Part shown: in pieces, positions 11,632 to 23,355 of the stretch
Position numbering within the stretch: position 1 is the first letter of the stretch
How the letters are laid out: each line of letters begins with the position of its first letter
Source of the DNA: Fomes fomentarius
Lineage: Eukaryota > Basidiomycota > Agaricomycetes > Polyporales > Polyporaceae
Assembly (NCBI GenBank): GCA_022606135.1
Contig: JABYQN010000003.1
Coordinates: 682,001-746,000 of the forward strand
Direction: 5' to 3'
Length of the DNA stretch: 64,000 nucleotides
Notes under the pieces: generated by a model
The model's database searches: none
Seen by the model: only the letters and a program-made list of their open reading frames with translations
What the model was told of the DNA's origin: nothing
Position numbers and translations under genes: made by a program

Positions 11632-14600
11632 ATGGAGGCCGCTCAAGTACTGCTCGGCCCTATCGCCGAGTATGTTCACTCATATAGCCATAGGTGAGTT
11701 CTCGCTTCCTTCCGGTGCTCGGTACCTGCTCAAAATGATACTTTCAGTGTATGGCTAGACTCCCTCGTCGTTCCTGCATACGCTGCTGTGGCCTCCGCAT
11801 CAGTACTCATTGGGCATATCGTCAGTCAGCGAATCCGTGAGCATGACACGTATAATGGCGGCTTGGGTGCTAGCGCTTCTGTGGTGTCCCCGTCGTTCTT
11901 CTCCCAGAGAGTCAGGGACGTAGGCGGGGTGACCATCTTCACTTTCCGGACTGTACAGGTCTTCGCAGTATTTGCACTACTAGGTCTCTCTATTGCTCAG
12001 CTCGTGTCACACGATCACAGTACCGCGTTCGCAAACGGACCGAGCAAGTCGGATGTGGTTTACATCGTCCAGTGCGCGCTCTATGTATGTTGTCAGTACG
12101 CTGTGGCCGTGGTTTTCATTCTCACACAGGCTCATATAGGTATATGGGTCTGCTCTGGGACTGCTCTCGCTCTTTGGCAGCTCTTCTCTCAGCAGCCGTG
12201 CGTATGCGCACCTCTCCTGGATTCTGGTGTCCATCTGGGCCGTTTACGTGTATCGAGATATATGGCCGTTCGCGACGATCGACCTCGTACCCGTCGACGT
12301 TGCTGAAGGATCCTTCCTCTGGGCTAAGCTTTCCTTTCTCACCATCGCTGGTATCATCATTCCATCTTTTGTGCCGCGGAGATATACTCCTGTAAATCCG
12401 AAGGTTTGTTGAGCGACACTCGTTTACCACTTCAAAGTATTTACTGTACTCGCAGGACATCCTTGAGCCAAACCCAGAGCAGATCGCGTCTCTGGCCTCG
12501 CTCCTTACGTATGCATACGCCGCGCCGGTCGTTTGGAAAGCGTATGGGATGCCTCATCTATCGTTTGACATGTTCCCTCCTCTTGCAGACTACGACCATC
12601 TTCGAAACCTGACTGTGCAGCGTTTTGCCGTAAGTGAGCCGCGAAGAGGCAGGTTTACAACAGCCTACTAACGTGCATCATGTTCAGCACCTCGATCCTT
12701 TGTTGAACAGGTCGCGCAGGCACCTTGGCCTCAAGCTCATGAGAGTGTTTCGTGAGTGTCACTCTGACTATCGAAGGTGGCCGAGAGGACTGACTTAACG
12801 ACGGAAGGGGTGGAGTTGGCCTACTTGTCCGCCATGTCCTTTACTGCGGTGAGCCCTGAAGTCAAGGAGCTTCACGCGCTAGTGCTAACGGCAGGTTCAG
12901 GTTCTGTCTGCATTCGCTGTACCTGTCGCAGTGAACAACCTTCTGAAGTACGTTCATCATCCCAGCTTCTCGCTCTCGCTTGCTCACAGCTCGTTATAGG
13001 TACTTGGAGGGCGATGGGACTGGACAGATCATCAAACCTTGGTTTTGGATCGTACTGCTCTTCATCGGAAGCATGTCGAAGAGCATCGCTGAACAGCGGT
13101 TCGGGTTAATGGAGGTAAGGCTTTCATACGAACGTGGATTCTCGACGGGACCCCGCTGATCACACTCAAACGTGCGTAGACTCGCATATCCGTGCGCATT
13201 CAAGCTCTTGTGACCGAGCTCGTGTTTGAGCATGCGCTGCGCATTCGCATGAAGGCGGACACCTCTGACTCTGATTCTGTCGCAAGCGGGGAGACCACTG
13301 CAATTGCCACCCCCGAGACGGCATCTAACTCTGACGCAGAGGTGCGTGGAGAAGATGCGTCTGCAGATGATGTCGGAGGAGCTACGGCAGGCGCGACGGA
13401 CTCTGCAACCTCCAGCTCTGCGACTGCGGCGGACTCTACTAGCACTCAAGCCAGTGCTCAGGATAAGGGCAAGGGTCGCGGGCCTGTTGAAGCTGCTCCA
13501 AAGCCATCGGAATCGGCAAAGGCGACGCTTGAGAAGAAGGCAGGGAAAAACCTTGTTGGAAAGATCAATAACCTAGTATCAAGCGACCTGAGCAGTCTGG
13601 AGAGCGCCGCTGTGAATCTCATTTATACAGGTGAGTACTAGGCCTAGGAACGTGATAGAGGAGAAGTTGAGCATAAGCAGTGGTTGAATCGCCGTCACAA
13701 ATCGCTCTGTCCATCATTTTCTTGTATCAGATTCTGGGATGGAGGTGAGAGTTCTTGATCATCCCTCCGTCAGCTGGATATGGATACGAAAATGGCCTAC
13801 AGCGCGTTTGTTGGCCTCGCTACCATGCTTGCTGTATTCCCAGTTCCCGGTTACATCACGAAACAGATTCAGTGGACACAGCGCGAGAAGATGCGGAGGG
13901 TGCGTCCCGGGTGCCCGCTTCTTGTCGCCTTGCTGACTCTCTTCTTGTAGACTGATGATCGGGTCCAACTGGTCACAGAAAGTGCGAAGTCGATGGTAGA
14001 ATCATGGTATATTGACTAATGCAGGAATATGGCAGTGGTGAACGTCATTCGCATGATAAAACTATTCGGTTGGGAGAAGCGCATCGCAGCACAGATGGAT
14101 GAAAGGCGCGAAGCAGAATTGCTTGCGGTGCGCAAAAATCGTATACTCGGACTTTCCAACGCCCTAATCAAGTGAGTCCTCCCTTATGACTGCGAGTTCT
14201 CGCTCCTCCATATCTGAGGGGCACACACTACGTAGTTATGTCATACCGGTGCTCGTCACCTTGTCTACGTTCTTCACTTACGTGAGCTTCCAATCTGCTT
14301 GACCTCGAATTGCGCGATGACCAACCTTCAACATCTGCATAGACGGTGATCATGAAACAGACCTTGACTGGTACGCTCTGTCCTTGTCCGCTACACTACA
14401 GTCTTGTTCAACAATGTGTACAGCGGCCAAGGTATTCTCGGCGATGTCTGGTACGTGCTCCCGATTGACGGTCGCTGTATTGCTCACGTATGATTTACAG
14501 TACTCGACATGCTGCGTTCAAACATCAACATGACTTTTAACATGATCCCTCCTCTTATCGAAGGTTAGTATTTGCCTCGGCCGTTGGCGCATTGTGCTGA

Positions 14601-17600
14601 GCGGTCACAAAATTATGATGGGCTTTAGCGAGTGTTGCTGCCGAGCGTATCCAGGACTTTTTGGATAATGTAAGTTCTTCCTTAATCTAACCCCTCATCC
14701 TCTCAAGTTCAACTCTGTGTGATCCCAGACGGAGCTTCTCGACGAATTCACTGTCCAAGCCGATGGCGGTAGCAACGCTGTACAGCTCTTGAAACGCGCC
14801 GTACCCGAAGAGCTCAAAGACTCGGCCGGGATCCGACACGCATCGTTTACCTGGGCGAACGACTCAGCGACGCTCACCGCGACTCCTGGCGGGACACAGA
14901 GACGAACGTATGTGCTGAGGATCGAGGATGAGGTCATCTTCCAGCGCGGCAAGCTCAACCTTATTGTCGGCCCGACCGGAGCCGGGAAGACATCGCTGCT
15001 GATGGCGCTGCTGGGCGAGATGCACTACGTTCCGTCCGGTCCGGACTCGTTCGTTAACCTGCCAAGGGCAGCAGGCGTTGCGTACGCTGCGCAGGAGTCC
15101 TGGGTCTTGAACGACACAATACGGGTCAGTCGAAACCGGTTTGTCGAGGGCCAGGCGCCGACCTGATTCATCATCCACACAGAACAACATCGTTTTCGGC
15201 TCTCCCTTCGACGAGGTTCGGTACAAGCAGGGTGAGCGATCTATCCGGCTGTCGGTCAGCTACCTTCTCACAGAGAAGCAGTGCTTGAACAGTGCGCTCT
15301 CAAGCGCGACTTGGAGCTCTTTGATGCGGGGGATCAAACTGAAGTGGGAGAGAAAGGCATCACTTTAAGGTGACCCATTTATATCGGGGTACGACCTTGG
15401 ACGACTTGATCGCTGACATAGGCTTGCACAGCGGGGGCCAGAAGGTACCAATTAGCGTCATCGCTGCTTTTAGGAGGCCTAGCTGACTCATGTAGGCCCG
15501 AATCACCCTAGCTCGTGCGGTCTATTCAAGTGCTGAGATCCTGCTACTCGATGACGTGAGTCACTCGTCGGTGATGTTCCTTCCCCCATGCTAACCACTG
15601 TGTAGATTCTTGCTGCTCTGGACGTGCAGACCTCACGGTGGATCGTTGACAAGTGTCTCAGCGGGGATCTCCTCCGCGGTAAAACAGTCATCCTCGTGGT
15701 GCGTTTCAGTCCAGTCCTAGCACTGGCACGTGTACTCACCACACTGCCCCACGGCAGACGCATAATGTCGCATTGGTCAGTCCGATCGCCGACTTCGTAG
15801 TAGACATGGGCTCCGATGGCCGTATTCTCAGCACGGGCTCGCTCTCAACTGCGCTCGCGCGAGACTCTGCCCTCCTCGCAGAGGTCAAAGATGAGCAGCA
15901 AGAGCTCGCAAAGGCGGACCAGGAGGTGGATTCCGAAAAGCCTGAGGACGAAGCTGCGAAGCAGAGCTCAGGAAAGCTTGTTGTCGCGGAGGAGCTTGCG
16001 ATGGGAAATCTCGGATGGAAGGCGAGTGAGTAGCTACTGACGTTCTATCCCGATACAATCTCGGAATCTGACTTGATGATGATATACAGTGGCCTTGTAC
16101 CTAGGTAACATGTCTAAGCGTCCGCTAGTGTTCTGGGCCATCTACGTTGTTTTTTTCCTCTTGCGCCAGGGCATTGGGAACGTTCAAGTATGTAGTATAC
16201 ATATATCCTACTCAGCGATCAGGAAGGACATGACTGATGCTGCCATTTAGGTGTGGTATCTGGGCTATTGGGCCGCGCAATATGAAACCCATTCCCCGGA
16301 GGAGGTCAACGTGTTCCAGTAAGCGTTTTGTTTCTCTTTTCCGGCTCGCTAGGCTCTGAACTAGACTTGTAACGAAAGCTATCTCGGTGTCTACACCCTC
16401 ACGGTTTTTCTGGGCATGGCTTTTTCGGCGTTCTGCATCTTCTGGTTCGTCTTCGGTAGCTTGAAGGCGGCAAGGATCATTCACGCCAAACTGGTCACAT
16501 CTATCTTGGGCACAACACTGCGGTGGGTACACCTGGTCCAATACATATCTCCCTGCCTGGCATGCTGCTGATGTTGTGTAGCTGGCTCGACACAACACCC
16601 ACCGGCCGCATCATTGCTCGCTGCACTGAGGATATCCAGACTTGTAAGTCGCAACACGGTATTTAAGAGTATCATCTGTATAACACCTTCTACCAGTGGA
16701 TAATCGCCTCGCCAGGGCTACGCAGATCGTCACGCAGGTCATCATCTTCCTCCTGATGAAGGTGGTTTCTGTCGTGATATTCTCTCCGATATTCCTTGTT
16801 CCTGCTCTTCTTGTGGCACTCGCCGACTTCATATGTGGCCATGTCTACATGAAAGCTCAAATGCCTGTCAAACGTGAATTGAGCAACGCGAAGGCACCTG
16901 TGCTTGGACACTTTGGCGCTGCTGTCAATGGAATCAGTAAGCGCTTCCCTGACCAGTTTGAACACGAGCTGTGGCTGATGTTGACTGGCTGGTAGCCTCG
17001 ATCAGAGCGTACGGCGTACAGGAAGCGTTCAAGGCGGAGTCCTATGAACGCATTGACAAATACACCCGGGCTTCGATCACTAATGCAGACCTCCATCCGT
17101 AAGTTGCAGTCCGTTGTCGTCGTATCATGGAGGCTGAAATTCGCATCGGTAGTTGGGTCACTCTACGGGTCGACTTCATTGGCACTCTTTTCACAAGTTC
17201 GTTAGCCCTCTACCTCACCTATTTTTCGAAGTTAAGCGCGGCGAACACTGGTTTCTCTTTGAATATGGCTGGTGAGTCAGCTGTCGGTTCGGGAGAAAAG
17301 ATCTTACCTCAGAAATTGTGTGACAGCTGCTTTCAGCACCACTATGTTCACTGCCGTGGGCATGATCAATGAATTCCTTGTGGCTGGTGAGTCGTTTGCC
17401 TTTCATCAATATCTCAAGTGCTCAACGCATACTGGTCGGGTTATAGGTACTAGGTAAGTAGTCGCTACACACACGGAAGCTTGTGGATAACGACTCACGA
17501 CTTGTAGTCTGGAACGGATCCTCCAATATCTCCTAGTTGATCATGAGCCGGAGCCTACGCCTGATAAGGTTCCTCCAGCTTATTGGCCTGCGAGTGGCAA

Positions 17601-18775
17601 ATTGGAGGTCGAAGGTCTATCTGCGCGTTATTCTGAGGTAAGCCCGTGTGGCCACTTTTGTTATGTACAGACTGACGAGGATCCCAGGATGGCCCTGAAG
17701 TACTACGTGACGTCTCGTTCAAGGTGGCTCCTGGGGAGCGTGTCGGAATTGGTGAGATCAGTCTCCATCATCTGGTAGTGTATCTGAGAATTTCCTTTCG
17801 CTTGGAAGTTGGCCGTACCGGAAGCGGAAAGGTGCGAGATGTCAGTCCTGAGCGACAAGAATAGCAAGGCTGAATCAAATAACATTCAAGAGCTCGCTCA
17901 CGCTAGCTCTACTGCGCTGTATTTTGACCGAAGGAAAAGTCTGGTATGACGGGCTTCAGACGGACAGGATCAATTTGGATGCGCTCCGCACCAGTATCAC
18001 AATCATTCCGCAAGTGGTGAGTATTGACACAGAGTCCTCCAAGGGAACGGTACTCACACTCGACACATAGCCGGAGCTGCTCAGTGGGACGCTACGCCAG
18101 AATCTTGATCCCTTCTCCGAACATGATGATGCTGTACTGAACGAGGCTCTCCGCTCCGCCGGTCTTTTCAATCTACAGGATGATGGCGATCAGTCTCGCA
18201 TCACGCTCGATACCCAGATTGCAGGCGGGGGAACGAACCTATCTGTCGGACAACGGCAGATTCTCGCTCTCGCACGGGCGATATTGAGGCGGAGCAAACT
18301 GCTTATCCTCGACGAAGCGACGTCGGCCATTGGTGGGTGCCTGATGTTTGGGGTCATTTCTTTTTCATGGCGCTGACACGAGTGGCAGATTACGAGACCG
18401 ACAGCATAATCCAGAGGTCGCTCCGGACGGAGCTCGGCAAAGACGTGACGCTTCTGACTGTCGCTCATCGTCTGCAGACAATTATGGACGCCGACAAGAT
18501 CGTGAGTCTTTTCTCTATAAGTACGGACAGCATGGGTTGGGGACTTGGCGTCTAATACCTTCGACTGCAGATGGTCCTCGATGCTGGTCAGATTGTAAGT
18601 TGACGACAACAACAACATGGTTGTTCCGGCTACTGAGCTCTTTTGACAGGTCGAGTTCGGCAAGCCTAGCGAGTTACTCAAAGACGAGAAAGGCTTCCTT
18701 CATGCTCTTGTCGAGGAGAGCGGCGACAAAGAGACGTTGTACGCTATGGCGGCCGCAAAATCTACCTCTTCCTGA
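11632..18775 (+). CDS. ABC transporter, ABCC (MRP/Ybt1-like) subfamily
   Basis: This is a full-length export pump of the ABCC type: an N-terminal membrane region, then TMD1-NBD1-TMD2-NBD2, over more than 20 short introns. NBD1 has Walker [10 protein letters not shown] (about 14970), Q-loop [10 protein letters not shown], signature [14 protein letters not shown] (joined across the intron ending near 15430) and Walker B ILLLDDILAALD. NBD2 has Walker [11 protein letters not shown] (split by an intron near 17830), signature [14 protein letters not shown], Walker [13 protein letters not shown] and H-loop VAHRLQTI. The asymmetry is typical of ABCC proteins: NBD1 has Asp where NBD2 has the catalytic Glu. 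A Ser/Ala/Asp-rich insert (about 13255-13530) sits inside TMD1 after the [14 protein letters not shown] segment. Known relatives export glutathione conjugates, bile-acid-like compounds or drugs across the vacuolar or plasma membrane; the substrate here is unknown. I infer the start at 11632 from a short first exon. Confidence 0.92.
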
Positions 18776-19243
18776 AAGCATATGCACCTTTCATTCTTTT
18801 TTTTAACTGCGGGCTGTGTTATTAGAATATCTATTCGAGAATAATGGTTAACTGATTTTGGCACCAAAGGGACTCGCTCAGCACGGCCCAGTGTCCACGG
18901 TATGCGCAATCTTGTAGACGTTGTGCGCTAGGCCGGGTCCAATGCCGCGTTGAGTGTTGTGAGAGATAACAAGACACGGCTAGCTGAATACTCAGTACTC
19001 AGACCTAGATGTTTCGTCCCCAGCGCTGGATCAATGGGAGCGGCATATTACGAGGGACGGCACAACAATATCAACCCCATGTACACCTTTGTGTCCCTAC
19101 TCAAACTTCTCCAGACGTATCACTGCGGTTGGCTGATACGAGTCAATACTTCAAGTTGTACCTGAATCATCTCGCGTCCGCCCTGCCAGCGATCGGAGTC
19201 GCGACCCATCAGCGCTTATGAAAACAACATTAAAACCTATGGC
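18776..19243. other. Intergenic region
   Basis: It holds the 3' end of the ABC transporter and the upstream region of the short hypothetical gene. Only short unmotivated frames are present. Confidence 0.4.
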
Positions 19244-19774
19244 ATGACGTCCACACAGGCTCCCAAGTCCCTGTACAGTGCAAGTCCGACCACGATGTTT
19301 GCTCCATCTACCTCCTCACAAAGGGCTACCCCATCCACCCTCGCGAGACTACCTACTCCGCGTGTCTGTCTCCCGCAGGGAGATGTAGTTACCCGTGTTT
19401 ACGCGGTGAAGCTCGACGACGAGTGCGTCGACCGTTGGGGAGAGATCCTGTACGACGAGGTCTATCCCGGCAAGCGGGAGCGGGTGTCACCCGAGGATTT
19501 TCGCGACGCACTTGACCGTATGCAGACGCTTACGGTGAACTACATGGCTCACAGAATATACTGCGAATTCCCCAACATTCCCATCTTGCGCCGCGCCTCC
19601 CTCTTCGTCCCGTGTCCTCGAAGGGTGTCGTGGCTGTTTGTCTTCAAGGACAACAGTTCGCACGAAGCTCTTCATGCGCCACTCGACCCGGCGGACGTGA
19701 TCGGCGTGAAGAGTTTCATCGGAGTGGAGAAGCAAAGTGCAAAGTGGTACCATGTGAATCACAAAGACGACTAG
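19244..19774 (+). CDS. Hypothetical protein, 176 aa
   Basis: I do not recognise this protein. It is one uninterrupted frame, unusual in this window. The first 50 residues are Ser/Thr/Pro-rich and low in complexity. The rest looks folded, with alternating charged and hydrophobic stretches (RVYAVKLDDECVDRWGEIL, then an arginine/cysteine-rich RRASLFVPCPRRVSWLFVF). There is no signal peptide or membrane helix. The tail FIGVEKQSAKWYHVNHKDD is polar. It stands alone, about 470 bases after the ABC transporter, on the same strand. It may be a lineage-specific gene. Confidence 0.55.
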   Translation: MTSTQAPKSLYSASPTTMFAPSTSSQRATPSTLARLPTPRVCLPQGDVVTRVYAVKLDDECVDRWGEILYDEVYPGKRERVSPEDFRDALDRMQTLTVNYMAHRIYCEFPNIPILRRASLFVPCPRRVSWLFVFKDNSSHEALHAPLDPADVIGVKSFIGVEKQSAKWYHVNHKDD

Positions 19775-20588
19775 AGGTGTGTGCATAGAGTTCGTGGTGA
19801 TAGCTTTCACAACTAAACTTGCTCCCGTAGGTCGCGCGTGCTTAGTACATACTGGCGCGGCTCCCAGGGTATGGAATTTGTGCTATAACTTTCCGACCAG
19901 TGTGTACCTGTTCTCGTCTTGATTCTGCACCCTTGTTGACGTTGGACATGAACAGCAATCTCGGTTGCCTTATAACTCAGTAAAGAGTCTGTGATAGGAC
20001 GTTCAACCACATCTTTCCCCCTTTTGTCGTGCGTGGCCGCGACCCTGTTCCGGGGGGAGGCCTTCCAAGGTCCAAGTCAAATGACGGCAGGGGACTTACT
20101 GGAACTTAGTATGTCCTATGTCGCTTCATCTTATGCGGTATTGACAGCTTTGCCTTCCTAACTAAAAACTTTGCGCTGAAGGTATGCCAGTGAGCCGTAG
20201 GGTGTTCGCGTCGAACGTCAAAGAATACTCAGTAAATTGATGCACCCTATTTGATTTGCTTCACTTCACTACTTGTTCACAGGTCTTACCACCTGGCCGA
20301 GTACTAAGTGAGAACATTGTCGGGACACTGACAATACCACTTAGACGGAAGGCCTTGGGATCCGAAGGGAGTTATAGAAGGCTCCAAACTCAACAGCGAT
20401 TGCACTAAAGATAAACTTGGGCAGAGAAGCTAGAGCGCGCTATCCCATGATCTGCCTTGTGTGACTTGACTGAACCGTCGGTGGAGAGCATGTGACGCTG
20501 GTCTACCACGGACGCGCGGTATATATGGTGGCATTGAAGAAGTGGCGGTAGCTTATCGTACGAGAACCTGCCCCACACCACCTACACC
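19775..20588. other. Upstream region of the MFS permease
   Basis: About 0.8 kb without a convincing gene. Its last 70 bases contain a clear TATA element. No other structured signal was recognised. Confidence 0.45.
20520..20526 (+). promoter_or_regulatory. TATA box of the MFS permease
   Basis: TATATAT, 63-69 bases upstream of the ATG at 20589, followed by a CA-rich stretch (CACCACCTACACC) that looks like an initiator and start context. Confidence 0.6.
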
Positions 20589-22333
20589 ATGTCCAGCTCT
20601 AAGATCGACATAGTGGATGCTGTTGAGCTTGGGCCGCGCGCCGTTCCCGATGGGGACGTAAAGCGACTCGGAGACCAGGGGGTACTGCAGGAGAACGTCA
20701 ATCCGTTCAGGAAGAGCTTCTTGAGGCTTTATGGCTGTCTTTTCGTGGCCTATCTCTGCGCTGCCACCAATGGGTACGATGGCAACACCTTCGGTACGTC
20801 AACTCTTGGTCCGGCTGGAGTAGATCAAGCTCACCGCAAACGCTTCATCCATAGGAGGACTATCCGCCATTCATACTTTCACATCCTACTTCGGCATCAC
20901 GACCGACAACTTGGGCATCGTCGTCGCGTTATACCTTGTCGGCAGCCTTACCGGATGCTTCTTCGCAGGGCCGTGCGCCGACCGATATGGCCGGCGGGTG
21001 GGAATGATCACTGGCTCCATCATCTGCATCGTCGGTGCAATCGTGCAGACCACAGCACGCACTGTGTCTACCCTCATGGGCGGCCGCTTCATCCTCGGTC
21101 TCGGTGCCACGCTAGTACAGACAGCGGGGCCGGCCTATGTGGTCGAGATGGCGTACCCGAAGTACCGCGGAGTCCTGACTGGAGCGTACCAGACATGCTT
21201 CTTTTTAGGCACGATAGTGTCGACCTGGTTGGAGTATGGTCTGAACTACGTTGAGGGAACGCCGCAGTGGACATGGAGGCTGCCGTTGGCTCTTCAGGCA
21301 CTCCCGTCGGTCTTGGTGCTGAATTTCGTTTGGTTCATACCGGAGAGCCCTCGATGGTGAGTCGTCATTCGTAGACCGTCCCGCCGCCGAAAGACATCTG
21401 AGGGAACGGGTCATAGGTACGTCGGTCAGGGACGAATTGAAGAGGCAAGAGACATTTTAGTCAAGTACCATGGAGACGGCGATCCCAACTCCGCCATCGT
21501 CGCCCTTGAGATGGAGGAGATGCTTGAGGTCATCTCGGTGGAGGGTTCGGATAAACGGTGGTGGGACTTCCGCGACCTCTTCAACTCTCGTTCCGCGCGG
21601 TATCGTACTTTCCTTGTCAGCTGCATAGCGCTCTTCGGCGAACTGGACCTTCCCCCACGAGTTACTACATTCCATTGATGGGTAAGTTGCTTATTTCGTA
21701 AACGCCCTCGAGCGGCCGCGCTGAAGCGAATGCGTGCCAATAGCGAAGACGGCGGGAATCACGAGCGAACGCACTCAGCTACTTTTGAACGCTCTCCAGA
21801 CTCCAATCATGATGGCCGCCGCTCTCTCCGGATTGCGCTGGCTTGACAAATGGGGGCGACGGAAGCTGCTTGTCACGTCCAGCATAGGGATGACCATATC
21901 CGTCACCGTCATCACAGCATGCACGGCGCAGCAGGCGGGCAAACCACTCGTAGGAGGCGTCGGGATAGCCTTCGTCTATGTCTTCCTCGTGGTTTTCGCA
22001 TTCGCTTGGACACCCGCCCAATCGTTGTACCCCACGGAGGTCCTCGCGTTTCAAACTCGTGCCAAAGGGTTGGCATTCATGAACCTACTCTCCAAGATCG
22101 TGAACGTATTCAACACATACGTCCCACCAATTGCGATCTCAAGGGCGGGATGGCGTTTCTACATCTTGTACATCGCGTGGGACGCCCTTGGAGTGCTGGT
22201 GATCTATTTGACGTTCGTGGAGACAAAGGGACGGAATCTGGAGGAAATCGATTATATCTTCGAGGCGGAAAGTCCGAAGAAGGCAAGTCTGCGAACTTCG
22301 AGCTCTGCTCGAGAGAAGAGCAGTCAGGCGTGA
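20589..22333 (+). CDS. MFS sugar-type transporter (with a one-base frameshift)
   Basis: This is a 12-helix permease of the sugar-porter/lactose-permease-like group in fungi. Visible signatures are GYDGNTFGGL near helix 1, the loop 2-3 motif GPCADRYGRRVG, PESPRW at the end of the first half, DKWGRRKLL in the loop 8-9 position and PTEVLAFQTRAKG with VETKGRNLEEID at the end. Introns lie at 20794-20854, about 21357-21417 and about 21682-21744. Between exons three and four the frame breaks: the run of five C at 21652-21656 must be six for FGELDLPP to continue into TSYYIPLM. All else is intact, so this is either a sequencing error or a recent inactivation. Substrate cannot be read from the sequence. 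TGA is at 22331-22333. Confidence 0.85.
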
Positions 22334-22553
22334 CAGTAACAGCAGTGGCACAGGAGTTGACTTGTAGGATGATCTTGTGCATCTGGCGTCCAGGAATAGA
22401 TAGTTAGTTCTATGCCATTCCGCGATCACAGAAGATTTGCGGATGTGTGTCAGAGTGTGTCACGATTCAAGATGCTTGTTTTGATATTAAAACAACGATA
22501 CTCATCACAACAATTGTATACTGCCCATTTGTGTTCATGTGCCACCCGAACAT

Positions 22554-23153
22554 TTACGAGAATATGCTGCCCTCTGGAGGTTGAGGGAGTTTGCGGTTGC
22601 TCATTGAAGCCATCTCCCTGTTATTTCCAAAAGACTTGGTGTGAGTGGTATGTGGGGAACTGGATAGTGGCGCACCTTCGAATCTCTACCAGGACAGTCT
22701 CAATGCTGTAGTTCCTGTTCCAGTGAGCGAGAACTGGCAGCTTCAACTGGTCAACCTTGCCATCTACTTGGCTCACGAAGGGAAGGTTGACGCGGGATAC
22801 GAATTGGACAGCGGGGGGTTGATCGGGGTAGTTCTCGCCACAGGTGATTCTCAGACTGTAAATGCGGTTCTCGTGAACGGTCTGTGATCATCGGACAGAG
22901 CAACAATGAGATAGATGGTACCAAGCCAACTGCGACTATGAGTACTGACATGTCCGGGGCCAATGATCGTGCCATTCCACTGGCTCATCATGATATCGTC
23001 TCCATCCTCGAGACCGTATGAGCAGGAGCCGTCGCCGATACCCTTCTCGCCTTTCTCGAGCTCTTCAAGCAGACGGAAATTGCGGGGTACTGTGCACACC
23101 AATTAGCAGAGCGCGTCAGAGAAAGCGGAGAGAGCATGCAGACCCTTAGCCAT
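22554..23153 (-). CDS. MMS2: Ubiquitin-conjugating enzyme variant Mms2
   Basis: Mms2 has a UBC fold but no catalytic cysteine. With Ubc13 it builds K63-linked ubiquitin chains for error-free post-replication repair. The gene is cut into four exons and so is not seen as one frame. The parts are MAK (exon 1, 23144-23153), [21 protein letters not shown] ending in GTIIGPGH (to 22950), [20 protein letters not shown] through [20 protein letters not shown], and [17 protein letters not shown]. Introns are 23090-23143, 22882-22949 and 22618-22675, all GT-AG. The protein is about 141 residues, matching the family. The stop is at 22554-22556. Its start lies only 202 bases from the divergent HSE1 start. 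Confidence 0.93.
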
Positions 23154-23355
23154 GGTGGAAGAGAGCAGAGAGATGTGGCTGAGACCGTGCGGCGGCGAGG
23201 CCAGGCAGTGCCCTGCCAAATCGAGCACATCTCCGGCAACGGCCGGCCCGTCATCATCAATGGAGGTGCTTCGCTCCCGCAGTCGCCTACGCAGCTCTTT
23301 CCATCCCTCTGATTAATTCCCTCACACCTCAACCATCTCTATCCACGCTGGCATC
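23154..23355. promoter_or_regulatory. Shared divergent promoter region, MMS2 / HSE1
   Basis: The ATG codons of MMS2 (-) and HSE1 (+) are 202 bases apart, so both promoters must lie in or overlap this stretch. No TATA box is evident. Confidence 0.5.
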
